DNA of 64,000 nt, taken from contig JAVRQT010000008.1 of the NCBI GenBank assembly GCA_035926095.1, forward strand, positions 1 through 64,000, read 5' to 3'. Below are positions 53,410-64,000 of the stretch, in pieces; within the stretch, counting starts at the first letter, position 1; every line of letters begins with the position of its first letter. A program made the translations under genes and the position numbers. The stretch comes from Elasticomyces elasticus. Lineage: Eukaryota; Ascomycota; Dothideomycetes; Mycosphaerellales; Teratosphaeriaceae. The notes beneath the pieces were generated by a model. It searched no databases and was not told the origin of the DNA. It saw only the letters and a list, made by a program, of their open reading frames with translations.

Positions 53410-53836
53410 ATGCTGCTCTCGCTCTTCCTCCTGGCAACAGTCGCGACTTCGTCGCTGAGTACTTTTGGCTCAGTGACGTTCGACGTATACCTCGGCGCCG
53501 ACCAGCCCGATAGATGTACGGGCGAAGAGCTGGGCGAGGTCACTCAAGGTCCTGGCAATGGAGCGCCACATGTCTTCATCAACGCTGGTTGTATCCTGGT
53601 GGAAAGTCCCGACGACTGTTGCACGGCGGTGATGTACAGATATCGCAATTGGTACGTAGGTGTTGCTCCTACTCTTTGGAGTATTCGCTGACGTATGTAG
53701 CACTCATTGGGTGGGCAGCCTCGAAGGTGGACACCAAGGCGATGCGGTGCAGGTCAACCTTGCATGCGTCCAGGTACTATGCGGCAACGAAACGTCGAGT
53801 AGCACAATATCGTCCAGCGTGCAGGCGTGGGTATGA
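53410..53836 (+). CDS. Small secreted Cys-rich protein (effector-like)
   Basis: Exons 53410-53651 and 53701-53836 (49-bp intron, GTACGT..TGTAG with CTGACG) join in phase 2 to 125 residues. MLLSLFLLATVATSSLS is a signal peptide. The mature part is about 105 residues with seven visible cysteines: DRCTG, NAGCILV, PDDCCTAV, a Cys formed across the splice junction (NCTHW), LACVQ and LCGNE. No family is recognised. Size, secretion and cysteine content fit a candidate effector or antimicrobial protein, but that is inference only. Confidence 0.78.
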
Positions 53837-53931
53837 GGACGCAGTCGATGAGAGAAGCCAGCATGTCGCTCGCGAAATTCGCTTGGGACTGAGAAGTGGT
53901 ATTAATAATACACGTTGCTTCATTAACCAAT

Positions 53932-55236
53932 TCAAGATTTGGTGCCTCGCATAGAGTGCATATCGACATCGTAGGTTCGTGTTTGCAGAATCGCCTTGAG
54001 CGGTATCTCGCTCTCGTCACTTGCCCCACTGGGAGAGGCTGCTCTCTGCTCTTCAGCATGAGCCATGTCCCGTTCGCTCCGGCGTCCGTATGATGAAACT
54101 TGCTCAGCAGTGCCGCCTTTGTTAGACGAGTGTTGATGGCTGCGATTGTGCGTGTATTGCGTAACCTGTCGGCGAAAGAGGTGCATGACACTCCTCATGG
54201 GCGCCAGATTGGTCGCAATGATACCAAGGTTGGTCTCGATCCTGTGGCATGTCAGTTGTCAATGCAGAACGATGTTAAGATGCGTGGACGTACATCATCC
54301 AAGTACCAGTATATGTGTAGGCGTCTGCACAGAAATGTCAGTCTCATTGCTGGTCTGTGGCATACTGATCTGACTTACACGTCGTATCGACTGTAGTGAC
54401 GCTGAGCGAGACCGCTCTTACGATTGCGAACGCCGTTGCACTGGAAGAATCAGCAATTGACCCAATCGAGGTCGGATGCAGGTACGGCTCACATTAATCC
54501 CATACTCATAATCACACATACTCCTATCTTCTTCGAGACCGCCATCTGGAGATTCCAAACGATAATAATAGGTAACAATGAGCATAACAAGTCCGTTGCG
54601 GCGGAGTAAGATGCTTGAACATAGATTGAGTAGATGCGGAAGTTCGGACTATGGCAGTGACCAAGCTTGCGATGCCAGAAGCCGTAAACAGGCTTGCATT
54701 CAGTGCAAAGCGCTATGATGGGTATGATGGTCTGTGGAAGTGTCAGCAGCATCTCACACACAACCCTTCTTTGATCATACCGTAATGACCAGCAATACCA
54801 TCACGGCGTACAAAGAATAGCGCAACATTTTGGTGTTCTTGATCCTGAGGACGAGGAGACAGACGGAGATCTTGATCAAGCATATGGCGCAGAACAAGTC
54901 AATCTGCGCGATCCAGCTGAGCTTCCCAATGGTAGCCGTCTGATGCTCGTTGAGATACCAGATATGCCTTCCCTTGCCATTCTTTGTCCCTTCGATACTG
55001 AGCGCTGATAGCACGATTGCAAGCAGCGAAGCGACCAGAATCGCAGCATCGTCCCATCCAAGTATGTGGTCTCGCGTTCGTATCCATAGGCGAAGTGCGG
55101 TCGTGATGAGCGCTGGGAAGATGAAGGCATAGGCAACGGCCACCATCATCGGACCAATGTCGGCATTTGGGGGAAGGGGATCGGGGCGTGTCGACACCAT
55201 AGTCGGGAGTCGTGAGCGAGGCGGCGAGGTGTTCAA
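53932..55236 (-). CDS. Fungal rhodopsin-domain seven-TM membrane protein (PTH11-related)
   Basis: Five exons, 55236-54781, 54731-54493, 54440-54379, 54324-54294 and 54241-53932, join in frame to 365 residues. The order of features is that of the fungal integral-membrane (rhodopsin) domain: MMVAVAYAFIFPALITTALR, GWDDAAILVASLLAIVL, LSWIAQIDLFCAICLIKISV, TECKPVYGFWHRKLGHC, YSAATDLLCSLLPIIIVWNL, ATAFAIVRAV and WMMIETNLGIIATNLAPMR. A hydrophilic tail of about 80 residues follows. ATG 55200 is an alternative start. A 62-bp and a 31-bp exon are supported by phase and by conserved YTYTGTWM and IETNLG motifs. Ligand and pathway are unknown. Confidence 0.9.
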
Positions 55237-56310
55237 GCGCTCGAGATCGCAATAGTACCCTAAAAGGCCAAGGGATGTCGAGAACAGATGGAAGCTTTGC
55301 TAGCCATGGAGCGACAGGTGTAGGTCATGATGTATGATAGCCGAACCTACGCTACGCAAACTACATCTCCCCTCGCATTTGCATGCTTTCTTGGTAGAAC
55401 CTTGTTGGCCGGCATCCTCGGCCCAAAGATCCGACATGCTACATCACGCGATGGCGTATTTATTATTCGCGCCATGGATGATCGGCGTATGGACTCGACG
55501 GACCACGGGTCCGACCGCTTTACCAGTTCGCATGGGTGCCCAGAGCAATCGACGTGTACGAGCTCCGAGCACCCTGGAAGATCGCACTACTGTTTTATTG
55601 ACGGCTGCACATGTGCGGCGTACGAGCATTGTTGTGTTTGTTGCATCGGTGGTAAGCTCCGGCGTGCGACTGCGGCGTTGAGGTTTTTGATTGAGTCGTT
55701 TAGCTGCATGGCGGAAGGCACGCCTGGCGAGATTGCTCGTGCGCTCCGCATGGAGCCCCTCGCCTCGCTCTCCTTTCACTTCCTTGGTTCCAACCCAACC
55801 CTTCAGGCTGAGATCAGTGGCGGCGTGGGTGCAAAGCATGCTGCCACGAGATGCGCCGCGCCACGATGAAGTTCAAGCGCGTGCAGGAACCGCGCTGATC
55901 ATCAACGACGGAAGATCTTGCTCTCCAGCAACGCTATGCGTGCAAGGATTCGAGCCCAAGAGCGGAGCCAAGCAGAGGATCGTTCATCGCAAGTCCGGTT
56001 CGGGCAGGTCCTCAACACGTGGGCCCCAAGCGAAGTCCGATATAGCCATGTGAGAACTGCCGGTTCCTGCATTCGATAGATCTGCAATGCCAGAATATCC
56101 GGATAGTACGCAGACACGGCAGACCGCTTGGTACAACATTTCCAAGCGATTGCGGCGTAGTTGTCTTTATACAGTACTTATAGGCACCTCACAGCCATAC
56201 TGCCCAAAGGCTTCGAATTGCTCAACCCGGACAGACGCTGTGACATTCGTGTAGATTGGCCTCATCAACACACGCGAGTACATTCGACCAGGGTCTGAGA
56301 CAACGAGGAG
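55237..56310. other. Intergenic, about 1.1 kb
   Basis: Divergent promoters of the rhodopsin-domain and GMC genes. Open frames at 55334-55681 and 55327-55869 (plus) and 55444-55839 (minus) overlap each other and none shows motif, splice or start support, so no gene is called. Confidence 0.4.
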
Positions 56311-58183
56311 ATGAAGAACCTCATCTTAGCTGTAGCGGGGCTGCTCGCCGGTGTTAGCAACGCACAAGATGCTGCTGCGCCGGCCGCGAAGCCCAAGCCC
56401 AGTGCTTACGACTTCGTATGTACGCAAACAAGGAGGCGAAGATGGTTGCTGATTTATTCGTGAACAGATCGTGGTTGGAGGTGGAACAGCTGGCATCGCT
56501 GTAGCGACTCGCCTCAGCCAGAACCTGACTGGCTGCAGCGTCTTGATCATCGAGGCTGGTTCGGACCAGCGTAACAATCCCAACATCAACATTCCCGGGC
56601 ACAAGGGCGTGTTGGGCAGCATATATGATTGGAACATCACCACAACACCGCAGCCCAATGCGAACAACCGCGTCGTCACCATGAACAGAGGGAAGGTTTT
56701 GGGAGGAAGTTCTGCGTTGAACCTGCAGAGCTATGACCGTGCTACGGTCGCCGACTACAATTCGTGGGAGGAGCTCGGTAGCCCGGGATGGAACTGGGCA
56801 AACATGCACCCGGCGATGGAGAAGCAAGAGACGTTCCAGAGGACATCCGTGAACGGCTCTGCTGAGATCACTGGTGTAGGTGAGACCGGTCCCATCAACG
56901 TCTTGCTCAACCGCTTCACTGTGGCCCAGCAAGAGGCGTTCTTCCCGACCATGCAGAACCTTGGATTGTCGCAAACGTTCGAGTTCCTGGACGGAGACAT
57001 GCTGGGTTGGATGCGTCACACCTCCAACATTAACAACAACAACTACACTCGCTCGTACAGCCCGAGATTCTTGAACTACGCAGGATCGAACTTGTACCTC
57101 ATGGTCAACACGACTGTTGTCAAGGTCAATCTCAACAACAAATCCACTGCTGCCACTGGTGTTACATTGTCAGACGGAACAGTCATTACAGCCAACAAGG
57201 AGGTCATTCTCTCCGCAGGCTCCGTCCAGTCGCCACAGCTGCTCGAGTTGTCGGGCATCGGAAATGCAACTATTCTGAAAGCCGCCAAGATCAAGCAGCT
57301 CGTGAACCTGCCAACGGTTGGCGAGAATCTGCAAGATCACACCCGTGTTACTGTCTCGTACCGCCTCAGACCCAACTACACCTCACCGGATATCTTGCGC
57401 TTCAACGCCACATTTGCCGCGGCAGAAATGCAGAAGTACACGCAGAACATCTCAAGCTTTTACGACCAGACCAGCACCGGCTACACATACATGACATGGC
57501 TGCAGGCTTTCGGTCAATCCGGCCAAGACAACTTCACTGCTCTCGGAAAGAAGGCAGCATCACAAACCAACATCATTGACCAGAAGAAGCTCGAGTACCT
57601 CACTACAGCAAGCAAGCGTGTCCCTGAGCTCGAGATCCTGTTCAACGACGGCTATCTGGGTATCAAGGGCTACCCCACCGCCAGCAGCCCACTTTATGGT
57701 CAACAGTTTATGACGTTCATTGCCAGTATCCAGCACCCTTTCTCGCGAGGCAGCACGCACATCAACACCACGAACCCTCTTGGAAAGCCCGTCTTCAACC
57801 CCAACTACCTCAGCAGCGACTATGATGTGCAAGCCATAGCGCAGGGAGCGAAGTACATGCGCAAGCTTGCTCAAACACCACCAATGAGCTATGCCTGGAT
57901 TGACGAGTACGAGCCCGGTCTCGATGTCGTCCAGACTGATGCAGACTGGACAAACTACGCCAGGAACAACGTACTTACTATCTGGCATCCGCTTGGCACT
58001 TGCGCGCTGCTGCCGAAGGCGAGCGGAGGCGTGGTCGACCCCAACTTGCTTGTGTATGGCCTGACCAATCTGCGGATTGTGGATGCCAGTATCATCCCGC
58101 TCAACCCATCAGGGCACATCCAGACCGCTGTGTATGGCATCGCGGAAAGGGCGGCGGAGATAATCACTGCACAGTGGTCTTAG
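56311..58183 (+). CDS. Secreted GMC oxidoreductase (glucose-methanol-choline family)
   Basis: FAD enzyme oxidising an alcohol or sugar and passing electrons to O2 or a quinone. Exon 56311-56415 and exon 56468-58183 (52-bp intron, GTATGT..GAACAG, phase 0) give 606 residues. MKNLILAVAGLLAGVSNAQD is a signal peptide. The FAD motif is DFIVVGGGTAGIAVATRL (GGGTAG at 39-44), interrupted by the intron. Also seen: MNRGKVLGGSSALN, SAGSVQSPQLLELSGIG, IWHPLGTCALLPKASGG and NPSGHIQTAVYGIAERA. The expected catalytic pair is His542 and His585, both present. The subclass (aryl-alcohol oxidase, choline dehydrogenase-like or other) is not resolved. Confidence 0.93.
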
Positions 58184-58243
58184 AGAGTCGATTGTTGATA
58201 ATGAACAGCACCGCTTACGCGGGAATGAAGACATGAGTAGTAC

Positions 58244-59031
58244 CTAATCATCTCTCTCCAACCACTGCTTGCATGCTTCGTGGTGCCTTTGGGAACTTAC
58301 ATCCACCTTCATCATCCGATCGTACAGGTCGCCACCTTCATCCAGAATCTGCAACATCCTCCAGTATCCTGCGATGATGAAGTCTGCAAAACTGACCGTC
58401 TTTCCCATGACATACGGGCCATCAGTGTGCTCAGCAAGGATAGCTTTCAGCTCGTTGAGATGTGGCTCAGCAGCTTTCCAGGCAGTCTCACCCGCCTTGT
58501 CCGACTTTGCGAGCTCCTCGAGCGACATACCAAATCGCTTACCTCTCGTAGTGCGGAAGTACTCCTGGCTCGCAGGTCGCAGGACTTTGATCGGGAGTCG
58601 AACAACTGCGTTCGGTGCCAAAGCTCCGTGCGTTGCCATGATTGTCTTGAAGACCCGGTCGACGTAGCCATTGTCCAGGTGCAAGCTTGGCTCAGGCTGT
58701 AGCTTTTCGAGGGCGTGTGCGATCCTGAGACTGTCCATGACAAATGTGCCGTCCGGAAATCGGGCTGCTGGGCTTGAGTAGTCGACATAGTTGGTGCCTG
58801 GTGGGTTTGGTGGACAGCCGAGGGACGACAGTTTGTCATTTAAATCAGGATATTCTGTCCATTCGGTGCGGTATGGCAAGCCCTTGTAGTTGAGAGAGAG
58901 TCGGGCTGGTGATACTACGAATTAGCTAGATATTGATCGAGGGCAGCGATGTGCTTGCCCTTCCACACATTCATGTTCCAGCAGCGTCCTTGCTGCGAAG
59001 GCAGGTCGTAGAGAACGAGTTCTTCGGACAT
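58244..59031 (-). CDS. Glutathione S-transferase-like protein with a GC-AG intron
   Basis: Exons 59031-58959 and 58905-58244 give 244 residues. The only junction that restores the family reading WNMNVWKARLSLNYKGLPYR uses a GC donor (AAG|GCAAGC) and acceptor ATCACCAG with TAGCTAATTC upstream. The N-terminal thioredoxin-like domain includes LYDLPSQQGRCWNMN and YVDYSSPAARFPDGTFVMDS; the C-terminal helical domain includes HLNELKAILAEHTDGPYVMG and VSFADFIIAGYWRML. It resembles the fungal GST class near GstE/Ure2-like and beta-etherase-type proteins. It sits tail-to-tail with the GMC gene, with a 60-bp gap. Confidence 0.88.
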
Positions 59032-59536
59032 TATTGTTGATGGATATTAATGTGACTTGAGGCCTTGAAAATAAGTACTGTCGTTGTATTTGTATCTACA
59101 CGGCAAGGCTGAAGAGGCCATGGACCCTACATCTAGCCGACGCTAATGCACTTACTAACATTGCTGTTAGGGCAGGCACGACAATGCGGACGGATGCTTG
59201 AGTTGCTCCGAAGTCGCGTTCGCTGAAACCGGCGTACGATCTTTCCATCGACGTTGATAGCACAACAATGGGTCTATGCAATTGGTCAAGAAGTGCAATT
59301 CGTTGAGAAGTCTGAAAGAAGACCCCATATGGCCAACCCACAGGGTGAAAGTGCTGCACTGCATGGTATGTGTTGTGAACAATGGAGAAAGCAGACGTAC
59401 TATAATGTTATGCGCGGGCTACATACTATACCGATTGGCCATCACAAACATCGCCGTCAGCTGAGGTATGCAATTGCACACAAAGTCAGAGTCCGTCGCT
59501 CAATGTGTCTATTCTCAAATGCCGTCCCTGTATGAG
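59032..59536. other. Intergenic
   Basis: GST promoter and 3' flank of the CCCH gene. No gene supported. Confidence 0.45.
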
Positions 59537-61444
59537 TCACTTCCCACCAACAATGCTCTTCTCCTGCTTCAGAATTGTGACCGGAGCTCGCTCAGCAGAT
59601 TTCGTGACCCCAACCGCTCGTCGGATTCGCATGCTTGCAGTCTTGCTCAAGTGATGCCTCTCGACCTTCTGCTCGATCGCAGTTCGAGGACCATCACTTT
59701 TCAATGGAGCATGGCGGCTCGCCATCAAGCCATTGCCGGTGTCTGTACGATCACTGAGCTCCACCTTTTCATTCTTCCTCTCCCCGTGCTGCTGCTTGGT
59801 CCCTGCCTTGACCTTCTGCATCTCCTGAATCTGCTTCTCCAGCGGCATAACCTTCCCCACCGTCGACACAGATGCTCCACGACGGGCGTACTGGCGTGCT
59901 TCCCGCTTGCGAGCTTCCGCGATATGGTGATCTGGCGACTCTCCCTTCGGAACGAAAATCTTTGCGGCTTTGGAAGCGGGCTTGGTGGCAGGCTTTGTAG
60001 CGATCTCGTTCTGGTGTTGCTCCGGAGTAGTGGGAGGCGTCTTCGGCGTGGTGTTTCCTTGACGAGGCGATGACTCAACAGAGCTTGCCGGTGTGAGTGA
60101 AGGCGTGGAAGACGGAGACGGGGTGGGGAGAAGCGGCATAGCGAAGTCGATGAGGTCGCTAGTCGTAGAAGCCTTGCGCATGTCTGTTGCTGTTGGCGTA
60201 ACAGCGCGCGTGTTGGCAACTTTCTCGGCGATAGCTGGGGTGGATCTATGCTTTTCAGCATCGTTGCTGGCGCTGGTATGCGGCGTAGCTGGTCTACGTG
60301 GTCGAAGAGCAGGCTTGGGCGGCTGGTCAATCGTCTTGACCATCACGACACTCTTCGTCTGCTCCGGCGTAATCGGCTCGGCGAGCACTCGGCTGGTCTG
60401 CTCGACCTCTCCATCATCCTTGCTGCTCTTGCTGTGGACAGACCCAACCTCTGACTCTTCATCCGAATCCTTCTTGCCAAACTTCTTCAGCCAAACACTA
60501 CTCTTCACCACCTCTCCCACTGTCGCCATCTTCTCCCCAGGAGCCCTGCTCATCGCACCCTGCTTCTCCTGCCACCATCTGGGCACTCCACGGAAGCCAA
60601 CCTTCTCCAGCGTCGCTCGATCAGGCATCTCGTGCTTGTACAAACAACCTTGCTGCGTGTAATCGCACTCGCCAGTTCGGATCCAGAACGTGCAGAACTC
60701 TTTCTTCTCCGAATCAGGCTGTGTCCCAGACGGGGGAGGCGGGAGGCCGTTCTTGTTGACGTAGCCGAGGCGTGAGGCTTCTTGGGCACCGGACGTGGTA
60801 GCCAAGATGGCGTCGATGATGGACTGGGTCGCATCAGTCGGCTTGCCCGGAGCAGTGGGCATGCTCTTGGTTGGCATCGACTCGGCCGGAGTGGAAGTCG
60901 GGTTGAAGCTGCTGCGCCAGCTAGTCGCTGTTTCGTGTGCTGAGACAGGTCGAGAAGGCGTCGTACCGTTCGAATTGTACGGTGCAGTGCTGTTGAGCGC
61001 GGACTGGGCCAAAGCCTGGCGAGCGCGCGCATCAGGTGCGAGGTACTTGATCGGGGTGGAGCTTTGAGTCCTTGCATGTCCGCCCGGTGGGAAGTTTGAC
61101 GCTGGCGTGGCTGTGAAACTGTGGATAGGCTGAGCTGTGGCCGTGTCGGAAAGCTTCACACCAGTGTGGATGTCACGCTCCAGATTGTAGACCATGCCAG
61201 AGTACGGTGCCATGCCGATGTGCTGCATGCCGAACGTCTCCTCGATCTGCATCACTCTTGGAACACCAGCGAGGCGCACGTTGAAGGGCAGCTCGTCCGC
61301 GGGCACCAGAGGCACCATAATGCCGGTGTCACGAGAGATGAAGTAGAGAGGGCGAGGCGATACGGCTGCTTGCTGGTAGACGGGATGCATACTGCGTCCT
61401 GGATGGAAGGATTGATAAGCTGGCTGATATGGAATGGTGGACAT
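59537..61444 (-). CDS. CCCH zinc-finger protein
   Basis: A single exon of 635 residues from MSTIPYQPAYQS. The N-terminal 90 residues look structured and conserved (RPLYFISRDTGIMVPLVPAD, RVMQIEETFGMQHIG, YNLERDIHTGV). A single CCCH finger lies mid-protein at about 253-274 (FCTFWIRTGECDYTQQGC then LYKHEM), with canonical spacing C-x8-C-x6-C-x3-H, followed by PRWWQEKQGAM. The rest is Pro/Ser/Thr-rich and disordered, with a basic, Arg-rich C-terminus (RHHLSKTASMRIRRAVG). Such single-finger proteins usually bind RNA; the role here is not known. Confidence 0.88.
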   Translation of the reverse strand: MSTIPYQPAYQSFHPGRSMHPVYQQAAVSPRPLYFISRDTGIMVPLVPADELPFNVRLAGVPRVMQIEETFGMQHIGMAPYSGMVYNLERDIHTGVKLSDTATAQPIHSFTATPASNFPPGGHARTQSSTPIKYLAPDARARQALAQSALNSTAPYNSNGTTPSRPVSAHETATSWRSSFNPTSTPAESMPTKSMPTAPGKPTDATQSIIDAILATTSGAQEASRLGYVNKNGLPPPPSGTQPDSEKKEFCTFWIRTGECDYTQQGCLYKHEMPDRATLEKVGFRGVPRWWQEKQGAMSRAPGEKMATVGEVVKSSVWLKKFGKKDSDEESEVGSVHSKSSKDDGEVEQTSRVLAEPITPEQTKSVVMVKTIDQPPKPALRPRRPATPHTSASNDAEKHRSTPAIAEKVANTRAVTPTATDMRKASTTSDLIDFAMPLLPTPSPSSTPSLTPASSVESSPRQGNTTPKTPPTTPEQHQNEIATKPATKPASKAAKIFVPKGESPDHHIAEARKREARQYARRGASVSTVGKVMPLEKQIQEMQKVKAGTKQQHGERKNEKVELSDRTDTGNGLMASRHAPLKSDGPRTAIEQKVERHHLSKTASMRIRRAVGVTKSAERAPVTILKQEKSIVGGK

Positions 61445-61880
61445 GTTGTTCTTGCGGTCGGTAGTGTGGTCGTGGGTGTGGTGTTATACCGGAGAGTAGC
61501 TTGAGCGAGGGGGAGTGTTGCGATGCAGGATGAGGATGCAGACGTCGGCGGAAGGCCTATGATATGCTGCCCCGTCCTCAGACAAATAGCAAGCAACTGC
61601 CTTGTACCCGTTGGCCAGAATATTGCTTGTCTGAGACATCTGCTCTGATGCAGCATCTGCTCGGCAAACGCGCTGCACCACGCTCTTGCATATCTTTAGT
61701 CTGCAGAAGCAATGCAGCTCGAGACAATGGTGCGCCTTTTGAAAGGTGCATCTGGCTTGCATTGTATCAGTGCGTGTGGAAAACACAATGTTTGCATGCG
61801 AGGTAGCTCGAAAAGCTGCGTGCGAGAGCCATGCAAACATCCGTTCGGGACGCCGTAGCGTGCTGCAGGTATCCGATGTC
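61445..61880. other. Intergenic
   Basis: Promoter of the CCCH gene and 3' flank of the carboxylesterase gene. No gene supported. Confidence 0.45.
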
Positions 61881-63681
61881 TCACAACTTGGCCCTCAGCC
61901 AACCCAGGACTCCAGTTCCGGTATTCTGGTTGATTAGGTTCCAGATCTCCACGCCTTCGTCCCAGCAATCGTCGATCCATGTATCGGTCGTACCATCTTC
62001 GCGCAGTCGCATCATTTCCTGAACAGTGCTGGTAGGCCATGCCACGTCTCCGCCCTTGACAAAGGCTGCGAAAGCATCGTGCCAAGGCTTGAGAATGACC
62101 TTTTCGTCTTCCGTGATGGTGCCCCCTTCACCGTGAAACCAAATAGCCACTGCGCGATAAGTCAGCAAGTCCAAACAATCGTGATGATGTGCACTTACTG
62201 TCCGTTGCATGTGTGACACCCCATTCCTTCGGCATCTCCACGCAATTCGCACGCCAGTCGAAACGATACCTCAGCAGATCTTTGCCCGGCTGCAATCCTC
62301 CTTTAGCAAGACCATTGCAAAATCCTCTTTCCAAGCAGTGAACCTGCATGTTAGCATACAGGCGTCCAAACAGATCCTGCCAGTCGCCCTGAGCGACCGG
62401 AAGGCTGCGATTGACTCCACAGTAATGCTCCGTCAAGGGCTTTACCGCTCGCTCGGGGTAGTCGGCACAAAGCCTGATATAGACTGCTTCGTACGAGCTG
62501 GCTGGAGTGCGCCATTGCCGGTACAGATTTTTTTCATCCCGACACTCGCCGTTCATGAGCTTCATGCCACGCTTCTGCATTCGCCGACCAAAGTCGCCGG
62601 AGTTGATTTTCGCAATCACGTCCTTGGGGATAAAAGAGTCGTCCGAAGTAGCACGGAACTCGGATATGGTCATGGCACTCTGAACCTCGACCAAGCGTTC
62701 CACAGAAGTATCTCGTAGTCGTTGTAGTTTCTCATTAGCTGGGATACTGAGTGGTATTCCGAGCTTCGTGATGTACTCATCGAACTGCTTCTGATGCTCT
62801 GTGGCTGTTCTTGGTTGCACACCAGGACTGTTCGACCACATGATGGCTCGCCTGATGATCGCCTTGTCATCTGGTACGAAGTACAGTTCATACGCCAATT
62901 GCTGGAACGTGCTATGCGAGCCGGCAGAGTAGCCACCAGCAGTGATATTGCTTGCATCGCCACCAAAGTGGCTGATATGCTTGTGCGTCCATTCGAGCGC
63001 TGCTCTCTGATCCCAGAAACCCATGTTGCCAGCTGCTTCACCATTTCGCTCTGCTTCTGCTTGCAGCTCTTTGCTTGCAAGGAAGCCAAGAGCGTTGACA
63101 CGATAAGCTGGCATGACGATGATGGCCGCAAAAGCAGTTTCCGTCATCAATGGAACAACTGCCTCTGGTGTCATATTTGCCGAACCCCATTGCAAGAAAC
63201 CACTACATCGGTGAAGTAGGGTCAGCATGAGTTGATACCGGCATCAGACCATATAGAACAAAGTGCAATGCATCATCTCCACAATATAAGATCATCATGA
63301 GACGTACCCATGGATGTAGAAGAACACAGGCCAGCCTCCACTGGGCGGCGTTCCAGTCGGAACATAAACATTCAACTGCAAGCAGTCTTCGTCCCAGAGC
63401 GCTGCAGGATACTTCGTCCCATAAACCGGCTGTGGGCAGATAGCGGTAGACCGAGTGAACCGACCAGGGTTGGCTCTGGTCCCATAGGGATACTGTTCGG
63501 GCAGTGGTCGAGGTCTACGAAAGCGATATGGCCCCGTTGGTGGCAATGCGTAAGGCAAGCCGCCGAAGTATCGGAGCAGTGGTTTAGCATCAGAGCGGTG
63601 TGAGACCGTGACACCCTCTATATGGCCCAGTGCTCCGGCCTGGAAACGATAGGGCTCCTTCTTGTATTGTTGGCGAGGCAT
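61881..63681 (-). CDS. Type-B carboxylesterase (alpha/beta hydrolase)
   Basis: Hydrolyses carboxylic esters. Exons 63681-63308, 63202-62199 and 62149-61881 join in frame to 548 residues. ATG 63681 has the better start context (CACCATGCC); ATG 63699 would add six residues. Seen: FGGLPYALPPTGPYRFRRPR, DEDCLQLNVYVPTGTPPSGG, the oxyanion region WPVFFYIHGGFLQWGSAN (across intron 1), VMPAYRVNALGFLAS, FWDQRAALEWTHKHISHFGG and the nucleophile elbow GGYSAGSHS. The elbow has Tyr where most relatives have Glu (GESAG). There is no signal peptide, so it may be intracellular. The C-terminus ends NTGTGVLGWLRAKL. Both introns have GT..AG borders. Confidence 0.92.
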
Positions 63682-63699
63682 GGTGTATGTTGTGTGCAT

Positions 63700-64000
63700 G
63701 TGGTTGTGGATGTCTTCAGTCTCATCGAGGTTTGGGCAAGGCCCGTGCTTCAGAGTGCCTCGGCAGATCGAAAGAAATACATGTGACGAAATAACAAAAC
63801 AGCACTGTGAGGGGACATGATGAAACGAAGAGAAAGCATACGCTATCTCGGACTACCACTCCACTCGACACGTGCACCGCAACGACCTTTCATCGGTAGT
63901 CGCCGGCTCCAGCAGAACACCCACTCGCAAAGCCGCAACGATCCTCGTATCGCGCATCAGCGTGCCCATATGCCCACCTCACACTCTCATGTCTTATCTC
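63700..64000. other. Window edge, promoter of the carboxylesterase gene
   Basis: No coding feature is seen in the last 300 bases. Confidence 0.45.

Noticed and set aside
55327..55869. 180-codon plus-strand frame
   Set aside because: Overlaps equally long frames on both strands, has no motif, signal peptide or splice support.
1..64000. CRISPR arrays, bacterial operons, prophage or tRNA/rRNA genes
   Set aside because: Spliceosomal introns and fungal families throughout; no repeat-spacer pattern and no tRNA-like cloverleaf noticed by eye. A tRNA scan could still find one.

Overview
This is nuclear DNA of a filamentous ascomycete (Pezizomycotina; Dothideomycetes is plausible but unproven). The reasons are: short introns of about 45-180 bp with GT..AG borders and CTAAC/CTGAC-like branch sites, single-gene transcription units on both strands, and protein families largely restricted to filamentous fungi (HET domain, fungal NACHT NLRs, chloroperoxidase-type peroxidase, Crp1/Mdg1-like CBM48 protein, fungal rhodopsin-domain membrane protein). 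No rRNA, tRNA, CRISPR array or complete transposon was recognised. Introns were placed by eye from splice signals, reading phase and family conservation; every multi-exon model given here closes in frame.

Layout. 0-3.5 kb: a 27-bp palindrome, a small orphan gene and a secreted haem-thiolate (chloroperoxidase-type) peroxidase. 3.5-18.4 kb: a NACHT NLR, mitochondrial release factor 1, a secreted Cys-containing protein with a possible GPI tail, a COG4091-type NAD(P)-binding/SAF-domain oxidoreductase, a small membrane protein, and a second NLR (HET-NACHT) whose model runs through two introns into a zinc-finger-like motif and an acidic tail. 18.7-24.1 kb: a sugar transporter and an APH-type kinase, each broken by one in-frame stop codon, followed by an intact ACC-synthase-like aminotransferase. 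24.8-28.3 kb: three tandem paralogues of a secreted protein. 28.7 kb: 5-hydroxyisourate hydrolase (purine breakdown). 29.4-39.1 kb: four RING-finger membrane proteins, two on each side of a large Glu-rich coiled-coil protein; one of the four has lost its first two zinc ligands. 40-48.5 kb: the CCR4-NOT subunit NOT3/NOT5, a repeat-rich CBM48 protein with a duplicated mini-exon, and a disordered orphan protein. 48.9-64 kb: neutral ceramidase, a medium-chain dehydrogenase/reductase, a small secreted Cys-rich protein, a rhodopsin-domain membrane protein, a GMC oxidoreductase, a GST, a CCCH zinc-finger protein and a type-B carboxylesterase.

Housekeeping genes (release factor, NOT3/5, ceramidase, CCCH protein) are mixed with accessory genes: secreted proteins, NLRs, oxidative enzymes and recently duplicated families. 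The most unusual items are the HET-NACHT-zinc-finger NLR, the tandem secreted family, the RING-TM cluster with a ligand-less member, the two adjacent genes with nonsense codons, and the duplicated exon-intron unit in the CBM48 gene.
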